Below, one piece after another: positions 55,533 to 63,211 of a stretch of 64,000 nt of DNA (position 1 is the stretch's first letter; every line of letters begins with the position of its first letter). The DNA comes from Burkholderia thailandensis E264 (GTDB taxonomy: Bacteria; Pseudomonadota; Gammaproteobacteria; Burkholderiales; Burkholderiaceae): NCBI RefSeq assembly GCF_000012365.1, contig NC_007651.1, positions 992,001 to 1,056,000 on the forward strand, in the 5' to 3' direction. Under the pieces are notes generated by a model. That model was not told where the DNA came from and did not search any database. It was given only the letters and a program-made list of their open reading frames with translations. The position numbers were made by a program, and so were the translations under genes.

Positions 55533-56851
55533 GTGTGTGAGGCATAAACTGATGGCCAAGGAGCCACTTTATGCCACGCAAACGCAAGGAAGAAGTGACG
55601 ATTGAACCGGGCAAGGGCTTGAACCTGGACCCGGAACTGATCAAGCAACTGGTACCCGGAACGCTGGATCGGGCAACGATCAACGAGCAGCTCGCCGCGC
55701 TCAAGAAAGCAATCTTCGAACGCGCGCTGGGCGGCGAACTGACCCACCACCTCGGCTACGAGAAGGGCGATGCCAAGCCGGCAGGCCGCACGAACCACCG
55801 CAACGGCACCAGCCGCAAGCGCATCACGACCGACGACGACCTGCTCGACGTCGAGATTCCGCGCGACCGAGAAGGCACCTTCGATCCGGTGCTGATCGCC
55901 AAGGGCGAGCGACGCTTCACCGGCTTTGACGACAAGATCATCGCGATGTACGCACGCGGCATGAGCGTGCGGGAGATTCAGGGTTTCCTGCTGGAGATGT
56001 ACGGCATCGAGGTGTCGCCGGACTTCATCAGTACGGTGACCGATGCCGTGATCGACGAAGTGCGCGAATGGCAGCAGCGGCCGCTCGAGCCGATGTACCC
56101 GGTCGTGTTCTTCGACGCCTTGCGAGTCAAGATCCGCGACGAAGGCGTGGTCCGCAACAAGGCGATCTACCTGGCGCTGGGCGTGCGCCGCGACGGCACA
56201 CGCGACGTGTTGGGCCTTTGGATCGAGCAGACCGAGGGGGCCAAGTTCTGGCTGCGGGTGGTGAACGACCTTAAGCTGCGCGGCGTGCAGGATATCCTGA
56301 TCGCCGTGGTCGACGGCCTGAAGGGCTTCCCGGAAGCGATCAACACGGTGTTCCCGGAAACGACGGTCCAGACCTGCATCGTGCATCTGATCCGGAACTC
56401 ACTGGACTTCGCCAGCTGGAAAGACAGGAAATCGGTCGCAGCGGCGCTCAAGGAGGTCTATCGGGCACCGTCGGCCGAAGCGGCCGCCGTGGCGCTGGAA
56501 GCGTTCGATACGAGCCCGTGGGGTACGAAATACCCTCCGATTGCCGCGCTCTGGCGCCGAGCCTGGGATCAGGTGATTCCGTTCTACGCCTTCGCGCCTG
56601 ACATCCGGAAAATTGTATATACGACCAACGCGATCGAGTCGCTGCACATGCAGCTTCGGAAGATCATCAAGGCGCGCGGCCACTTCCCGTCGGACGAGGC
56701 CGCGCTCAAACTGATCTGGCTGGCGCTGCGCAACGTCGTTGCCAAGTGGACCGGCTCCCGGCACGATTGGAAGAGTGCCATGACTCAGTTCGCACTGCTT
56801 TACCCGGAACGATTCAACATTGGAGTCTGAATCTCAACCCGCCTCACACAC
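55533..56851. mobile_element. IS256-family insertion sequence
   Basis: About 1319 bases bounded by the 11-base inverted repeat GTGTGTGAGGC (55533-55543) and GCCTCACACAC (56841-56851). The sequence just outside both ends (TATCCG on each side in opposite orientation) may belong to longer imperfect repeats, and no convincing 8-9 base target duplication could be read, so the exact ends are uncertain. It carries one intact transposase gene. Confidence 0.85.
55571..56830 (+). CDS. IS256-family (Mutator-type) transposase
   Basis: A 419-residue DDE transposase. Asp182 (VVFFDALRVKIRD), Asp248 (IAVVDGLKGFPEAI) and Glu356 (TTNAIESLHMQLRK) form the catalytic triad, and Cys269/His272 form the CxxH motif of the family. 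The N-terminal DNA-binding region includes RTNHRNGTSRKRI. Length is standard and there is no visible damage, so it may be active and could mobilise related elements. Confidence 0.95.
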   Translation: MPRKRKEEVTIEPGKGLNLDPELIKQLVPGTLDRATINEQLAALKKAIFERALGGELTHHLGYEKGDAKPAGRTNHRNGTSRKRITTDDDLLDVEIPRDREGTFDPVLIAKGERRFTGFDDKIIAMYARGMSVREIQGFLLEMYGIEVSPDFISTVTDAVIDEVREWQQRPLEPMYPVVFFDALRVKIRDEGVVRNKAIYLALGVRRDGTRDVLGLWIEQTEGAKFWLRVVNDLKLRGVQDILIAVVDGLKGFPEAINTVFPETTVQTCIVHLIRNSLDFASWKDRKSVAAALKEVYRAPSAEAAAVALEAFDTSPWGTKYPPIAALWRRAWDQVIPFYAFAPDIRKIVYTTNAIESLHMQLRKIIKARGHFPSDEAALKLIWLALRNVVAKWTGSRHDWKSAMTQFALLYPERFNIGV

Positions 56852-56921
56852 GAAATTCCGGATACCCCCGCGCGCGCCGAAGAACAACGCCGCACCGCGG
56901 CACAATCGGAGATCGCAAACC

Positions 56922-57185
56922 ATGCGAACCACCAACGCACGGCCGCTCTCGCGGATGCTTTTGCTGCTCGCGCTGCCGCTGGCAGCCTGCAGCAGCGCGT
57001 CGACCAGCTCGTCGCAGCCGCCCACCATCCCGCCGCTGCCGCCGGAAGCCCGGCAGCCGGCGACGCCCTCGATTTGCTTGCCGACGTGCTCGGCCGCGCT
57101 GACCAGCGCGCGGGCGAACTGGCAGAGTACGCTGACCGAGCCCGCATCGCCGGCCAGCAGTGCGAACGCGACTACGACGCGCTGA
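56922..57185 (+). CDS. Rz1 outer-membrane spanin lipoprotein, nested in Rz
   Basis: An 87-residue lipoprotein encoded wholly within Rz in the +1 frame. The signal MRTTNARPLSRMLLLLALPLAAC has lipobox LAAC at 20-23, followed by a Ser-rich stretch and the Pro-rich segment PPTIPPLPPEARQP typical of Rz1. Rz and Rz1 bridge the periplasm to fuse membranes at lysis. It lies entirely to the right of the IS256 insertion and is itself intact, although its partner Rz is broken. Confidence 0.82.
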   Translation: MRTTNARPLSRMLLLLALPLAACSSASTSSSQPPTIPPLPPEARQPATPSICLPTCSAALTSARANWQSTLTEPASPASSANATTTR

Positions 57186-57188
57186 TCG

Positions 57189-57356
57189 TCACCCGAGCTT
57201 CCGCTCAAATTCAATGATTGCGCGAAGCTCGTCAGACGTGAAGCGACCCTCGAGATAGATTTTGCTGAGATGCCACGCTGGGCAATCGCGAGCGTTATTC
57301 CAATCGATGTGTCCGTCGGCTTGGCGAAGAATCGTTCGTGCGGTCTGCTCGTCCAT
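57189..57356 (-). CDS. Small hypothetical protein next to the integrase
   Basis: A 55-residue soluble protein (starts MDEQTARTIL, contains CPAWHLSKIYLEGRFTSDELRAIIEFE). Codon usage is normal and the frame is well formed. It starts 13 bases after the integrase stop and its 3' end overlaps the end of Rz on the opposite strand. I do not recognise the family; small proteins like this often follow P4-type integrases. Confidence 0.6.
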   Translation of the reverse strand: MDEQTARTILRQADGHIDWNNARDCPAWHLSKIYLEGRFTSDELRAIIEFERKLG

Positions 57357-57368
57357 TTTCCTGCCCCG

Positions 57369-58565
57369 TCAATTGGCTGTTTGGGTGAGATAGTCAGCCC
57401 AGTGCTGCATCATCTTCCGGCGCTCGGGCAAGTATTCCGCGTGTACGTAAGCTGCGGTGACCTGGTTTCGCTCTGCGTGGGCGAGTTGGCGGTCGACGAC
57501 GTCCCGGCTGTAACCGAGCTCGCGAAGCACGGTCGCGGCCAAGCCGCGAAAGCCGTGCCCCGTCATCCGCGACTTGTAGCCCATGCGGTAGAGCGCATAG
57601 AGCATCGTGTTGTTCGAGATGTGGCTTCGGCCCTGGACGCTGTAGAACACAAGCCGTTGGTTGCCATTGAGCTCGCGCAAGGCGGCAAGCACCTCTAGCG
57701 CTTGTCGCGACAGCGGCACGATGTGCGGATCGCGCATCTTCATTCGATCGGGCGGGATACGCCATTCGGCCGCACGCTCGTCAAACTCGTCCCATTCGGC
57801 ATTGATCATCTCGGTTGTTCGCGTGAAGGTCAGTGCCATGAACCGAAGGGCGAGTTGCGTGACCCGATCGCCGGAGTAGGCGGCAATGTCGCGCATGAGC
57901 TGCGGGATTTCGACGGGCTTCACGCGTGCCATGTGCTTGACGCCCTGGCCCTTCTTCAGAACGGTTTCGGCATCGATGTCGGCAGCAGGATTGCGTGAGC
58001 ATCGCCCGGTCATGATGCCGTACTGGAAGACGGCCCGCGATCGCTGCAGTACCCGCTTAGCTGTTTCACGAACGCCCCGTGCCTCGATCGCTCGCACGAT
58101 CTCAAGCATGTCAGGCGCCTCAATGTCGCGCAGCGGCTTGGAGCCGATCCGCGGGAACGCGTCGACCTCAAGCGAATTAATCACCTTGTTTGCGTAGACC
58201 TCCGTCCAGCCATCTTTCTGCGACTCGAACCACTCCCGCGCGACGGCTTCGAAGGACGATGACGCCTCGATAGCCCGGGCCCGCTTGATCTCGCGCTTCT
58301 GCTCGGTCGGGTCGGTTCCCGCGGCCAACAGCTTCCGTGCAGCGAGACAGGCTTGTCGTGCCTGGGCCAACGACACTTCGGGGTAGACGCCGAACGACGC
58401 GAGCTTTTCTTTTCCATCGAACCGATACTTCATGCGCCAGTACCGGGAGCCGTTCGGCATGACCTGGAGATAAAGCCCCTTGCCGTCAGCAAGACGGTAA
58501 GGCTGCTCGGCAGGCTTCGCGCGGCGCACCTTCAAGTCAGTGAGAGGATCGGTTTGCTTCGGCAT
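57369..58565 (-). CDS. P4-type tyrosine integrase
   Basis: A 398-residue site-specific recombinase. The N-terminal DUF4102 arm-binding domain (LTDLKVRRAKPAEQPYRLADGKGLYLQV) is followed by a core-binding domain and the catalytic domain with Arg249 (FTRTTE), His337 and Arg340 (HGFR), His363 (LAHAE) and nucleophile Tyr373 (AAYVHAE). All catalytic residues are present. The ATG at 58565 starts MPKQTDPLTD. It is oriented away from tRNA-Arg, 170 bases off, consistent with integration at the tRNA 3' end. Confidence 0.95.
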   Translation of the reverse strand: MPKQTDPLTDLKVRRAKPAEQPYRLADGKGLYLQVMPNGSRYWRMKYRFDGKEKLASFGVYPEVSLAQARQACLAARKLLAAGTDPTEQKREIKRARAIEASSSFEAVAREWFESQKDGWTEVYANKVINSLEVDAFPRIGSKPLRDIEAPDMLEIVRAIEARGVRETAKRVLQRSRAVFQYGIMTGRCSRNPAADIDAETVLKKGQGVKHMARVKPVEIPQLMRDIAAYSGDRVTQLALRFMALTFTRTTEMINAEWDEFDERAAEWRIPPDRMKMRDPHIVPLSRQALEVLAALRELNGNQRLVFYSVQGRSHISNNTMLYALYRMGYKSRMTGHGFRGLAATVLRELGYSRDVVDRQLAHAERNQVTAAYVHAEYLPERRKMMQHWADYLTQTAN

Positions 58566-58666
58566 TTTGCGTTGGGGTATCGGCGCCGAGCACTTCGGGG
58601 TATATCCCCACTGATACCCCCAAGGTGCTTGGCTTGTACTGGGCAGTCTTGGGCAATGATGGCAGC

Positions 58667-58703
58667 AAAAAGCCCCGCAGAGCAAGGCTTTGCGGGGCTT
58701 TTT
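58667..58703. terminator. Rho-independent terminator between tRNA-Arg and integrase
   Basis: AAAAAGCCCCGCA pairs perfectly with TGCGGGGCTTTTT around a ~10-base loop, with a U-tract on both strands. On the minus strand it lies just downstream of tRNA-Arg and would end that transcript before the integrase gene. Confidence 0.9.
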
Positions 58704-58734
58704 GGGAAATCTTGGGAGGCTTTGGGAACCTAGC

Positions 58735-58809
58735 TGGTCCCCCCGACAGGAATCGAACCTGTATCTAGCGCTTAGGAGGCGCTTGTTCTATCCATTGAAC
58801 TACGGGGAG
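58735..58809 (-). tRNA. tRNA-Arg (anticodon CCT)
   Basis: On the minus strand the sequence folds as a tRNA: acceptor CTCCCCG pairing with CGGGGGG (one G-T pair), D arm GTTC/GAAC, anticodon stem AGCGC/GCGCT with loop CTCCTAA giving anticodon CCT, T arm ACAGG-TTCGATT-CCTGT, discriminator A and an encoded CCA. It reads the rare AGG codon. Its 3' end faces the integrase and is the probable attachment site. Confidence 0.95.
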
Positions 58810-58943
58810 CGGATAGTTTGAGCGGGATGGATCGGCGCAATATGAATCAAGCGTTTAGCCTTGCCCCGCCCGCATCTTCGGGATTTTCGCCCGCTCGCGA
58901 ATGAAGCGAAATGACGGGCAATGAAGCGTTGTTTAATCCCCTC

Positions 58944-58970
58944 GCAGCGACAAGTTGATCTTGTCGCTGC
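58944..58970. repeat. Perfect 11-bp hairpin without U-tract
   Basis: GCAGCGACAAG and CTTGTCGCTGC are exact reverse complements around a 5-base loop TTGAT. No T-run follows on either strand, so it is either a protein-binding palindrome or a degraded terminator. It lies in the non-coding stretch to the right of tRNA-Arg. Confidence 0.85.
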
Positions 58971-59014
58971 GTGCGTGACAGCCGCGTTGCAACAGTCCAC
59001 CGACGGGGTGATGC

Positions 59015-59170
59015 ATGGCTTCGATCCTGAAGACCTGCGATCGCCGGCGAACTCAGGCCCGTCGACGAGAACAAAGAAGTATATCAAAGACTTTCCAAAC
59101 AAAGGAGGCCGCCGAAGCCGGAGCTCGCGATATCGAGACCGGCATCGGCAAGCGGAGGGGCGCGCTCGGC
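59015..59170 (+). pseudogene. Phage integrase, N-terminal remnant
   Basis: About 50 codons starting at an ATG (MASILKTCDRR) and containing SISKTFQTKEAAEAGARDIETGIGKRRG, which resembles the N-terminal AP2-like arm-binding domain of tyrosine integrases (general pattern SKTFxTKxEAExWARxIExxI). A Trp normally found before ARDIE is Gly here. The rest of the gene is absent. Probably a relic of another element once integrated at this tRNA. Confidence 0.6.
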
Positions 59171-59195
59171 GGGCAACCGGCGTCCCTCCATACGC

Positions 59196-59405
59196 TTATG
59201 CTTTGCGCGCCGTCATCCCCCACAGCGCAATTGGCTTCTCCGGACCGTATCCGATGCGGGTCTTCGGCATGGCGTGCGCGAAGGCGGTTGCATCGTGTCT
59301 GTATTTCACTTCTGAGACGTTTTCGAGCAGTTCGTCGAGTCGCGGAAACAGCGTTTCGCGACGGAATCCTTGCTCCGCAAGGAAATAAGGCCGGTTGGCA
59401 TGCAT
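59196..59405 (-). pseudogene. Unrecognised short coding remnant
   Basis: A 69-codon minus-strand frame with normal composition (contains PYFLAEQGFRRETLFPRLDELL, VKYRHDATAFAHAMPKTRIGYGP and ends LWGMTARKA). It looks like the C-terminal part of a larger protein whose 5' part is missing, but no Shine-Dalgarno precedes its ATG and I cannot name the family. It could be a complete small gene. Confidence 0.4.
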
Positions 59406-59438
59406 TTTTCTATAAGCCGTACAAACAGGAGAAATGCC

Positions 59439-59798
59439 ATGCAAGCCAGGTTCGGAGCATCGCTCCCCTTGTTGGTAGGCGCATTGGTCGCCGTACTCGC
59501 GTTGCGCGTCGCGCACGCGCAGGTTCTGCCCATGCCGGACGCCGAGCCGGTTGCTTCGGCGATCGACATGCCCTCGGTGTTTCGCGATCAGCTCGATGAA
59601 CGCACCCTCGCCGCGCAGCGCGGCCGGGCTCTCGGCGCGACTCCAATGGTGGTGTCTGCGCCGAACGTGCTTCTGGGCGGAATCGGAAATCGCGTCACGT
59701 TGTGGGACGAATTTCCTCCGCCCGTCCCGCAGATCCCGATTCCCTCGGACATTCCGCGCGCGACGCAGAACAACCAGGTCAGCTTCACGAGGCAATAG
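59439..59798 (+). CDS. Small exported protein, first gene of the Fap-like operon
   Basis: A 119-residue protein with signal peptide (LLVGALVAVLALRVAHAQ, cleavage near residue 28). The mature part is short, lacks amyloid repeats, and ends with a Pro-rich segment (FPPPVPQIPIPSDIPRATQNNQVSFTRQ). AGGAG precedes the ATG. By position it could correspond to FapA, the periplasmic chaperone-like protein of Fap operons, but I see no clear sequence match. 84 bases separate it from the next gene. Confidence 0.7.
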   Translation: MQARFGASLPLLVGALVAVLALRVAHAQVLPMPDAEPVASAIDMPSVFRDQLDERTLAAQRGRALGATPMVVSAPNVLLGGIGNRVTLWDEFPPPVPQIPIPSDIPRATQNNQVSFTRQ

Positions 59799-59882
59799 GC
59801 GAGTGACCACCCATCGCTCGATTCTTTCAAGTCGCCTGAGCTGACCGTTATCGCTCTGCGGCTCGGCAAGCAAGGAACTGTC

Positions 59883-60359
59883 ATGAATTCGCACGCACTG
59901 GTGTCGAGATTGAAACGCCTGATGATGGCGGCCATGTTGTTCGGAATCGTCGGAGCAAACGCGTCTGCGCAGCAGAGCGTCAATCCGGGAGACATCATCG
60001 TCGAGCGGACGGTCACGCCGCGCATTGCCTACCGGCCCGTACCGAAGGATCAAGATCCGGTCGCGGTGCGCGCGACGACATTTCCCGCCAGCGCCTTTGA
60101 TCCGACGATGGCCACCGTGGTGTCCGATCTCGACCTGACCAATGCGCACGGCTCGAGCGGAATCGCGCCGAACGGGCTTGCGGCGAATGCCGGCATTGCG
60201 GCGGTGACCCAGGTGCTGACGGGCAACATTGCGTCGAATGGCCTCGCACACGGTCCGACCGCGGGCGTTGCGTCCGCGTCCGGCATTGGAGGAATGATCG
60301 CGGGTTCCGTGACGAACGCCGTCGCGCCATTGACGAGCGCTCTGGGAGCGCTCAAATGA
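59883..60359 (+). CDS. Exported Gly/Ala-rich protein of the Fap-like operon
   Basis: A 158-residue protein with signal peptide (LMMAAMLFGIVGANASAQQ). The mature protein has a Pro/Val-rich start, then a Gly/Ala/Asn-rich segment (HGSSGIAPNGLAANAGIAAVTQVLTGNIASNGLAHGPTAG) hinting at a degenerate repeat, and ends in a hydrophobic-rich tail. AGGA precedes the ATG. Its stop overlaps the next start (ATGA), so it is coupled to the FapB-like gene. No named family; possibly an assembly factor or minor subunit. Confidence 0.7.
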   Translation: MNSHALVSRLKRLMMAAMLFGIVGANASAQQSVNPGDIIVERTVTPRIAYRPVPKDQDPVAVRATTFPASAFDPTMATVVSDLDLTNAHGSSGIAPNGLAANAGIAAVTQVLTGNIASNGLAHGPTAGVASASGIGGMIAGSVTNAVAPLTSALGALK

Positions 60360-60964
60360 GCCGGCTTCGCGCTTCGATGAGCGCCGCGCTATTGCTTGCT
60401 GCGGTCGTGCACGTCACGTACGCGCAGAACATCCCGGCCGTATCCGCGCATGCGGCGATAGGCGCGAATGCCGCGATCGACGCGGCGGGGGCAATCAGCG
60501 TCAACGAGACCGCTGGTCTCGACAACGCGCAAGCGAATCAGATCGCGCTCGGCATGGGCGCGCCGAGTGTCGGCGTGGCCGGCTCGGCGCAGGCGGCGCT
60601 CGCGCGTGCGTCCACCCGCTCCGCCACGGCGAGCATCGAAAGCTCGGCATTTTCCAACATCACGGGAGCGGTGCTCGTCAATCAGAGTGCCGGCTCCGCG
60701 AATCTTCAGCGCAATAGCGTTGCTGTCGGGACGCTGGGCGCGGGAGTGGAAATCGCGTCGGATAGGGAGCTATCCGACGCGATTTCCAGGCAGGGCGGCC
60801 TGAGACAGTGGTCAGAGGCGCACGACATGCGGCAAGCGTCGATCAGCAACAGCGCCTTCAAGAATGTCAGCGGGATCGTTCAGGTCAACCAGACTGCTGG
60901 AGCCGGCAACGCGACGGCAAACAGCTTCGTGCTTCGTCCCCCGGCGGGCACGCTTTTTAACTAA
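60356..60964 (+). CDS. FapB-like amyloid minor subunit/nucleator
   Basis: A 202-residue exported protein (signal cut near AQN, residue 24). It has three imperfect repeats: GAISVNETAGLDNAQANQIA (from about 60488), GAVLVNQSAGSANLQRNSVA (about 60665) and GIVQVNQTAGAGNATANSFV (about 60871). The shared pattern G-x3-V-N-x-(T/S)-A-G-x2-N-x-Q-x-N matches the amyloid-core repeats of FapB/FapC. Spacers are Ala/Ser-rich. It is coupled to the preceding gene and precedes the larger repeat protein, as fapB precedes fapC. The name is by analogy. Confidence 0.75.
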   Translation: MSRLRASMSAALLLAAVVHVTYAQNIPAVSAHAAIGANAAIDAAGAISVNETAGLDNAQANQIALGMGAPSVGVAGSAQAALARASTRSATASIESSAFSNITGAVLVNQSAGSANLQRNSVAVGTLGAGVEIASDRELSDAISRQGGLRQWSEAHDMRQASISNSAFKNVSGIVQVNQTAGAGNATANSFVLRPPAGTLFN

Positions 60965-60988
60965 CGCGCATCGATATTGGAGCATATG

Positions 60989-62431
60989 ATGAAACGCACT
61001 CTCATTGCAGCAGCAGTCCTCGCGTCGGCGACTGGTTCGGTGTTCGCCGCTCCATCCAATCCCTATCTCTACAACGTGACCGGCGTCATCGAACATGTCC
61101 AAATGTTCGGCGCGGTCGGGCTGTTCGGTTGCGTCAGCGTATCGAGCACCGCCGGCGCCGTGATCAACAACAACCAGATGGTGACGCTGTCGCGGGTGTC
61201 GCTTGATCCGCTCTATCAGAGCTATACGAAGGGGGCGGTAACGACCACCTACAACAACGAATTCAGGAGCGTTTCCGATCACGGCAGCGCTTCCTACATG
61301 GCCGGCCGGTCGTCGGCGTTCGACGCGTCGTACAAGACGGCCAAATCCTCGTCCTCCACCAGCGATTCGAGCAGCTGGAGCCGCAGCGGTTCGCAATCGG
61401 CATCGTCGTCGGCGGCCAACGGCTCGCTCAGCGTGACGACGAGCAAGATCGGCCTGGCCAGCAACGGCGGCACGGCGTCGGTTTCCGGCGGCGCGAATCT
61501 CTCGGCGTCGGAAAAGGAATCCTTCAGCGTCGCGAAGAGTTTCGTGCCGGTGCCGCATGGCTTCAGCGCGAACGGCAGCGAGAACGAGAGCGTGACCGCC
61601 AGCATCTCCGGATCGGCGCATCTGAACTGGGGCAAGCAGACGTACTCCGGCCAATACGGCGCGTACGATGCGACCAAGAAGTCGAGCACCGACTCGACGA
61701 GCTCGGCCTCCGATTCGTCATGGAGCGCGAGCCACAGCGACACGTCGGCGAGTTCGTCGTCGAGCGGGGCGATGAACAAGACTGCAAGCGCATCGTTCTC
61801 GAAGCAGTCGAAGTGGAACTACAACGACACGCGCAGTTCCGTCGACGTGACGAAGACCGGTAGCGTTACGCAATATGTCGACACGCGGCAGGCGGGCACG
61901 CTCACCGCGACGACGGGCGACAAGGCCGCAACCGGCGTGACGGGCAACCTGGGCGTGAACGTGGCCGAAGGCATCGACAACGCGCAGAGCAACGACGTCG
62001 CGCTCGCGTCGGTCGATGTGGGCAACGTGTTCGGCAATGCGCAGATCTTCAGCAAACAATCGTCCAGCGGGCAGGCGAGGGTCAACGACTTCAACCTGAA
62101 TGCGTCGATCGGCGACGGCTCGCTCGCCGCCGTGTCGGGCAACGTCGGCGTGAATGTCGCGTCGGGTATCGGCAACGTACAGAACAACAGCCTCGCCGGC
62201 GCGATGACCACCATCGATCCCGCGAAGGCCAAGACCGTTGCGATGATCGCCACCGACGACAACTCGCAAATCGCGTCCGCGCAAGTGAGCGGTCGCTTCG
62301 TCGGAACGGCGATGCTGGGCGCGAACACGCTGACGGGGGCGACCGGCAACATCGGCGTGAACATCGCCGGCGGCGTCGGCAACCTGCAGCACAACGGGCT
62401 CGCGATCGCCGCGCTCAACAGCGGCCATTGA
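60989..62431 (+). CDS. FapC-like major amyloid subunit, Ser-rich
   Basis: A 480-residue exported protein (signal MKRTLIAAAVLASATGSVFA). The first repeat-like unit (GLFGCVSVSSTAGAVINNNQ) is at about 61118-61190. A ~230-residue Ser/Thr/Ala/Gly-rich linker follows, then three strong repeats: GNLGVNVAEGIDNAQSNDVA (about 61940), GNVGVNVASGIGNVQNNSLA (about 62138) and GNIGVNIAGGVGNLQHNGLA (about 62347). Linker-separated repeats and size fit FapC, the fibre subunit. The start at 60989 has GGAG 6 bases upstream. The FapC CxxC motif is not seen. Confidence 0.78.
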   Translation: MKRTLIAAAVLASATGSVFAAPSNPYLYNVTGVIEHVQMFGAVGLFGCVSVSSTAGAVINNNQMVTLSRVSLDPLYQSYTKGAVTTTYNNEFRSVSDHGSASYMAGRSSAFDASYKTAKSSSSTSDSSSWSRSGSQSASSSAANGSLSVTTSKIGLASNGGTASVSGGANLSASEKESFSVAKSFVPVPHGFSANGSENESVTASISGSAHLNWGKQTYSGQYGAYDATKKSSTDSTSSASDSSWSASHSDTSASSSSSGAMNKTASASFSKQSKWNYNDTRSSVDVTKTGSVTQYVDTRQAGTLTATTGDKAATGVTGNLGVNVAEGIDNAQSNDVALASVDVGNVFGNAQIFSKQSSSGQARVNDFNLNASIGDGSLAAVSGNVGVNVASGIGNVQNNSLAGAMTTIDPAKAKTVAMIATDDNSQIASAQVSGRFVGTAMLGANTLTGATGNIGVNIAGGVGNLQHNGLAIAALNSGH

Positions 62432-62494
62432 AGCATCGGGAGAATGCGCGTCGCGCCGCCGTGCCTGCGGCGCGACGCGCACCGGGAGACCAGC

Positions 62495-63205
62495 ATGCTC
62501 GCGAACGTTCGGCCGACACTGGCATCGCTCGCCATCGCAATCGCTATCGGCGCGCCCAGTTTGACGGCGCGCGCGCAAGCCACAATCGACGCTTATTCGT
62601 TTGTCGGCTCGCCTATCATCAAATCGGTGCATTCGATGCGCGAGATCCGTTATCGCGACGTCGTGAGTCAGCAGTTCGATTTCAGTTGCGGATCGGCTGC
62701 GCTCTCGACGCTTCTCAAATACGGATATGGCATCGATATTCCGGAAACCGAAATGATTCGGAGAATGATGGCATTTTCCGAACCGGAAGTCGTCGTCAAG
62801 CATGGCTTCTCGATGCTCGACATGAAGAAATTCGTCGAGACGCTCGGCTTGCGTGGACGCGGTTTTCGCGTCGGCATCGAGGCACTTTACAGATTGCGGA
62901 TTCCCGTGCTCGTGCTGATGAACATCGACGGCTACGAGCACTTCGTCATTGTCAAGCATGCCGAGAACGGACGGATCTTTCTTGCCGACCCCGCGCTCGG
63001 CAATCGCATCGTGCTCGAGCGGGATTTTTTGAAGAGCTGGAACGGTCTCGTCTTCGCCGTGCTAGGCAAACCATTCAGGGAGGATTCTCCTCTGTTGCAG
63101 CATAACGAATCGCTTGCCCTCAAGCTCCGTGAGCAAGCGCTCAATACGGGCACGGCTGCGATTCCCTTCGTCGAATTCGGCTTGATCAAGGCAGATCTTT
63201 TCTGA
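62495..63205 (+). CDS. FapD-like C39 cysteine peptidase
   Basis: A 236-residue exported papain-fold peptidase of family C39. After the signal peptide (to about residue 28), Gln60 and Cys65 (QQFDFSCGSAAL) form the oxyanion/nucleophile pair, with His149 (GYEHFVIV) and Asp165 (FLADPALG) completing the site. No ABC or membrane domain is attached, as in FapD, which supports Fap secretion or processing. GGGAG precedes the ATG. Position directly after the FapC-like gene reproduces the fapC-fapD order and is strong support for the operon assignment. Confidence 0.85.
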   Translation: MLANVRPTLASLAIAIAIGAPSLTARAQATIDAYSFVGSPIIKSVHSMREIRYRDVVSQQFDFSCGSAALSTLLKYGYGIDIPETEMIRRMMAFSEPEVVVKHGFSMLDMKKFVETLGLRGRGFRVGIEALYRLRIPVLVLMNIDGYEHFVIVKHAENGRIFLADPALGNRIVLERDFLKSWNGLVFAVLGKPFREDSPLLQHNESLALKLREQALNTGTAAIPFVEFGLIKADLF

Positions 63206-63211
63206 CTCGTC

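Larger units (their letters stand above)
55360..57217 (+). pseudogene. Rz inner-membrane spanin gene, interrupted by IS256-family element
   Basis: The 5' part encodes the N-terminal membrane helix FWLAVVVAAVIGSAGGYFKGHRDG and a helical region up to about 55530. After the insertion the frame resumes near 56865 (ARAEEQRRTAAQSEIAN) and continues through long helices (LADAFAARAAAGSLQQRVDQL, GDALDLLADVLGRADQRAGELAEYADRARIAGQQCERDY) to TGA at 57217, the pattern of a periplasmic coiled-coil spanin. It starts by overlapping the lysozyme stop. Outer spanin Rz1 is nested in its 3' half. Confidence 0.85.
46022..58737. mobile_element. Degraded T7/podovirus-like prophage at tRNA-Arg
   Basis: Plus-strand phage genes in T7-like order (primase-helicase, capsid, tail tubular A and B, spike, endolysins, Rz/Rz1) end at a minus-strand P4-type integrase beside tRNA-Arg(CCT). 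RNA polymerase, DNA polymerase, portal, terminase and internal virion genes are all missing, and most remaining genes are truncated, frameshifted or interrupted by IS elements. The left boundary is not defined: I found no copy of the tRNA 3' end near 44500-46000. The prophage must be defective. Confidence 0.8.

Noticed and set aside
61300..61800. The Ser-rich minus-strand complement as a separate gene
   Set aside because: The plus-strand FapC-like frame has a signal peptide, Shine-Dalgarno and repeats; the opposite frame has none.
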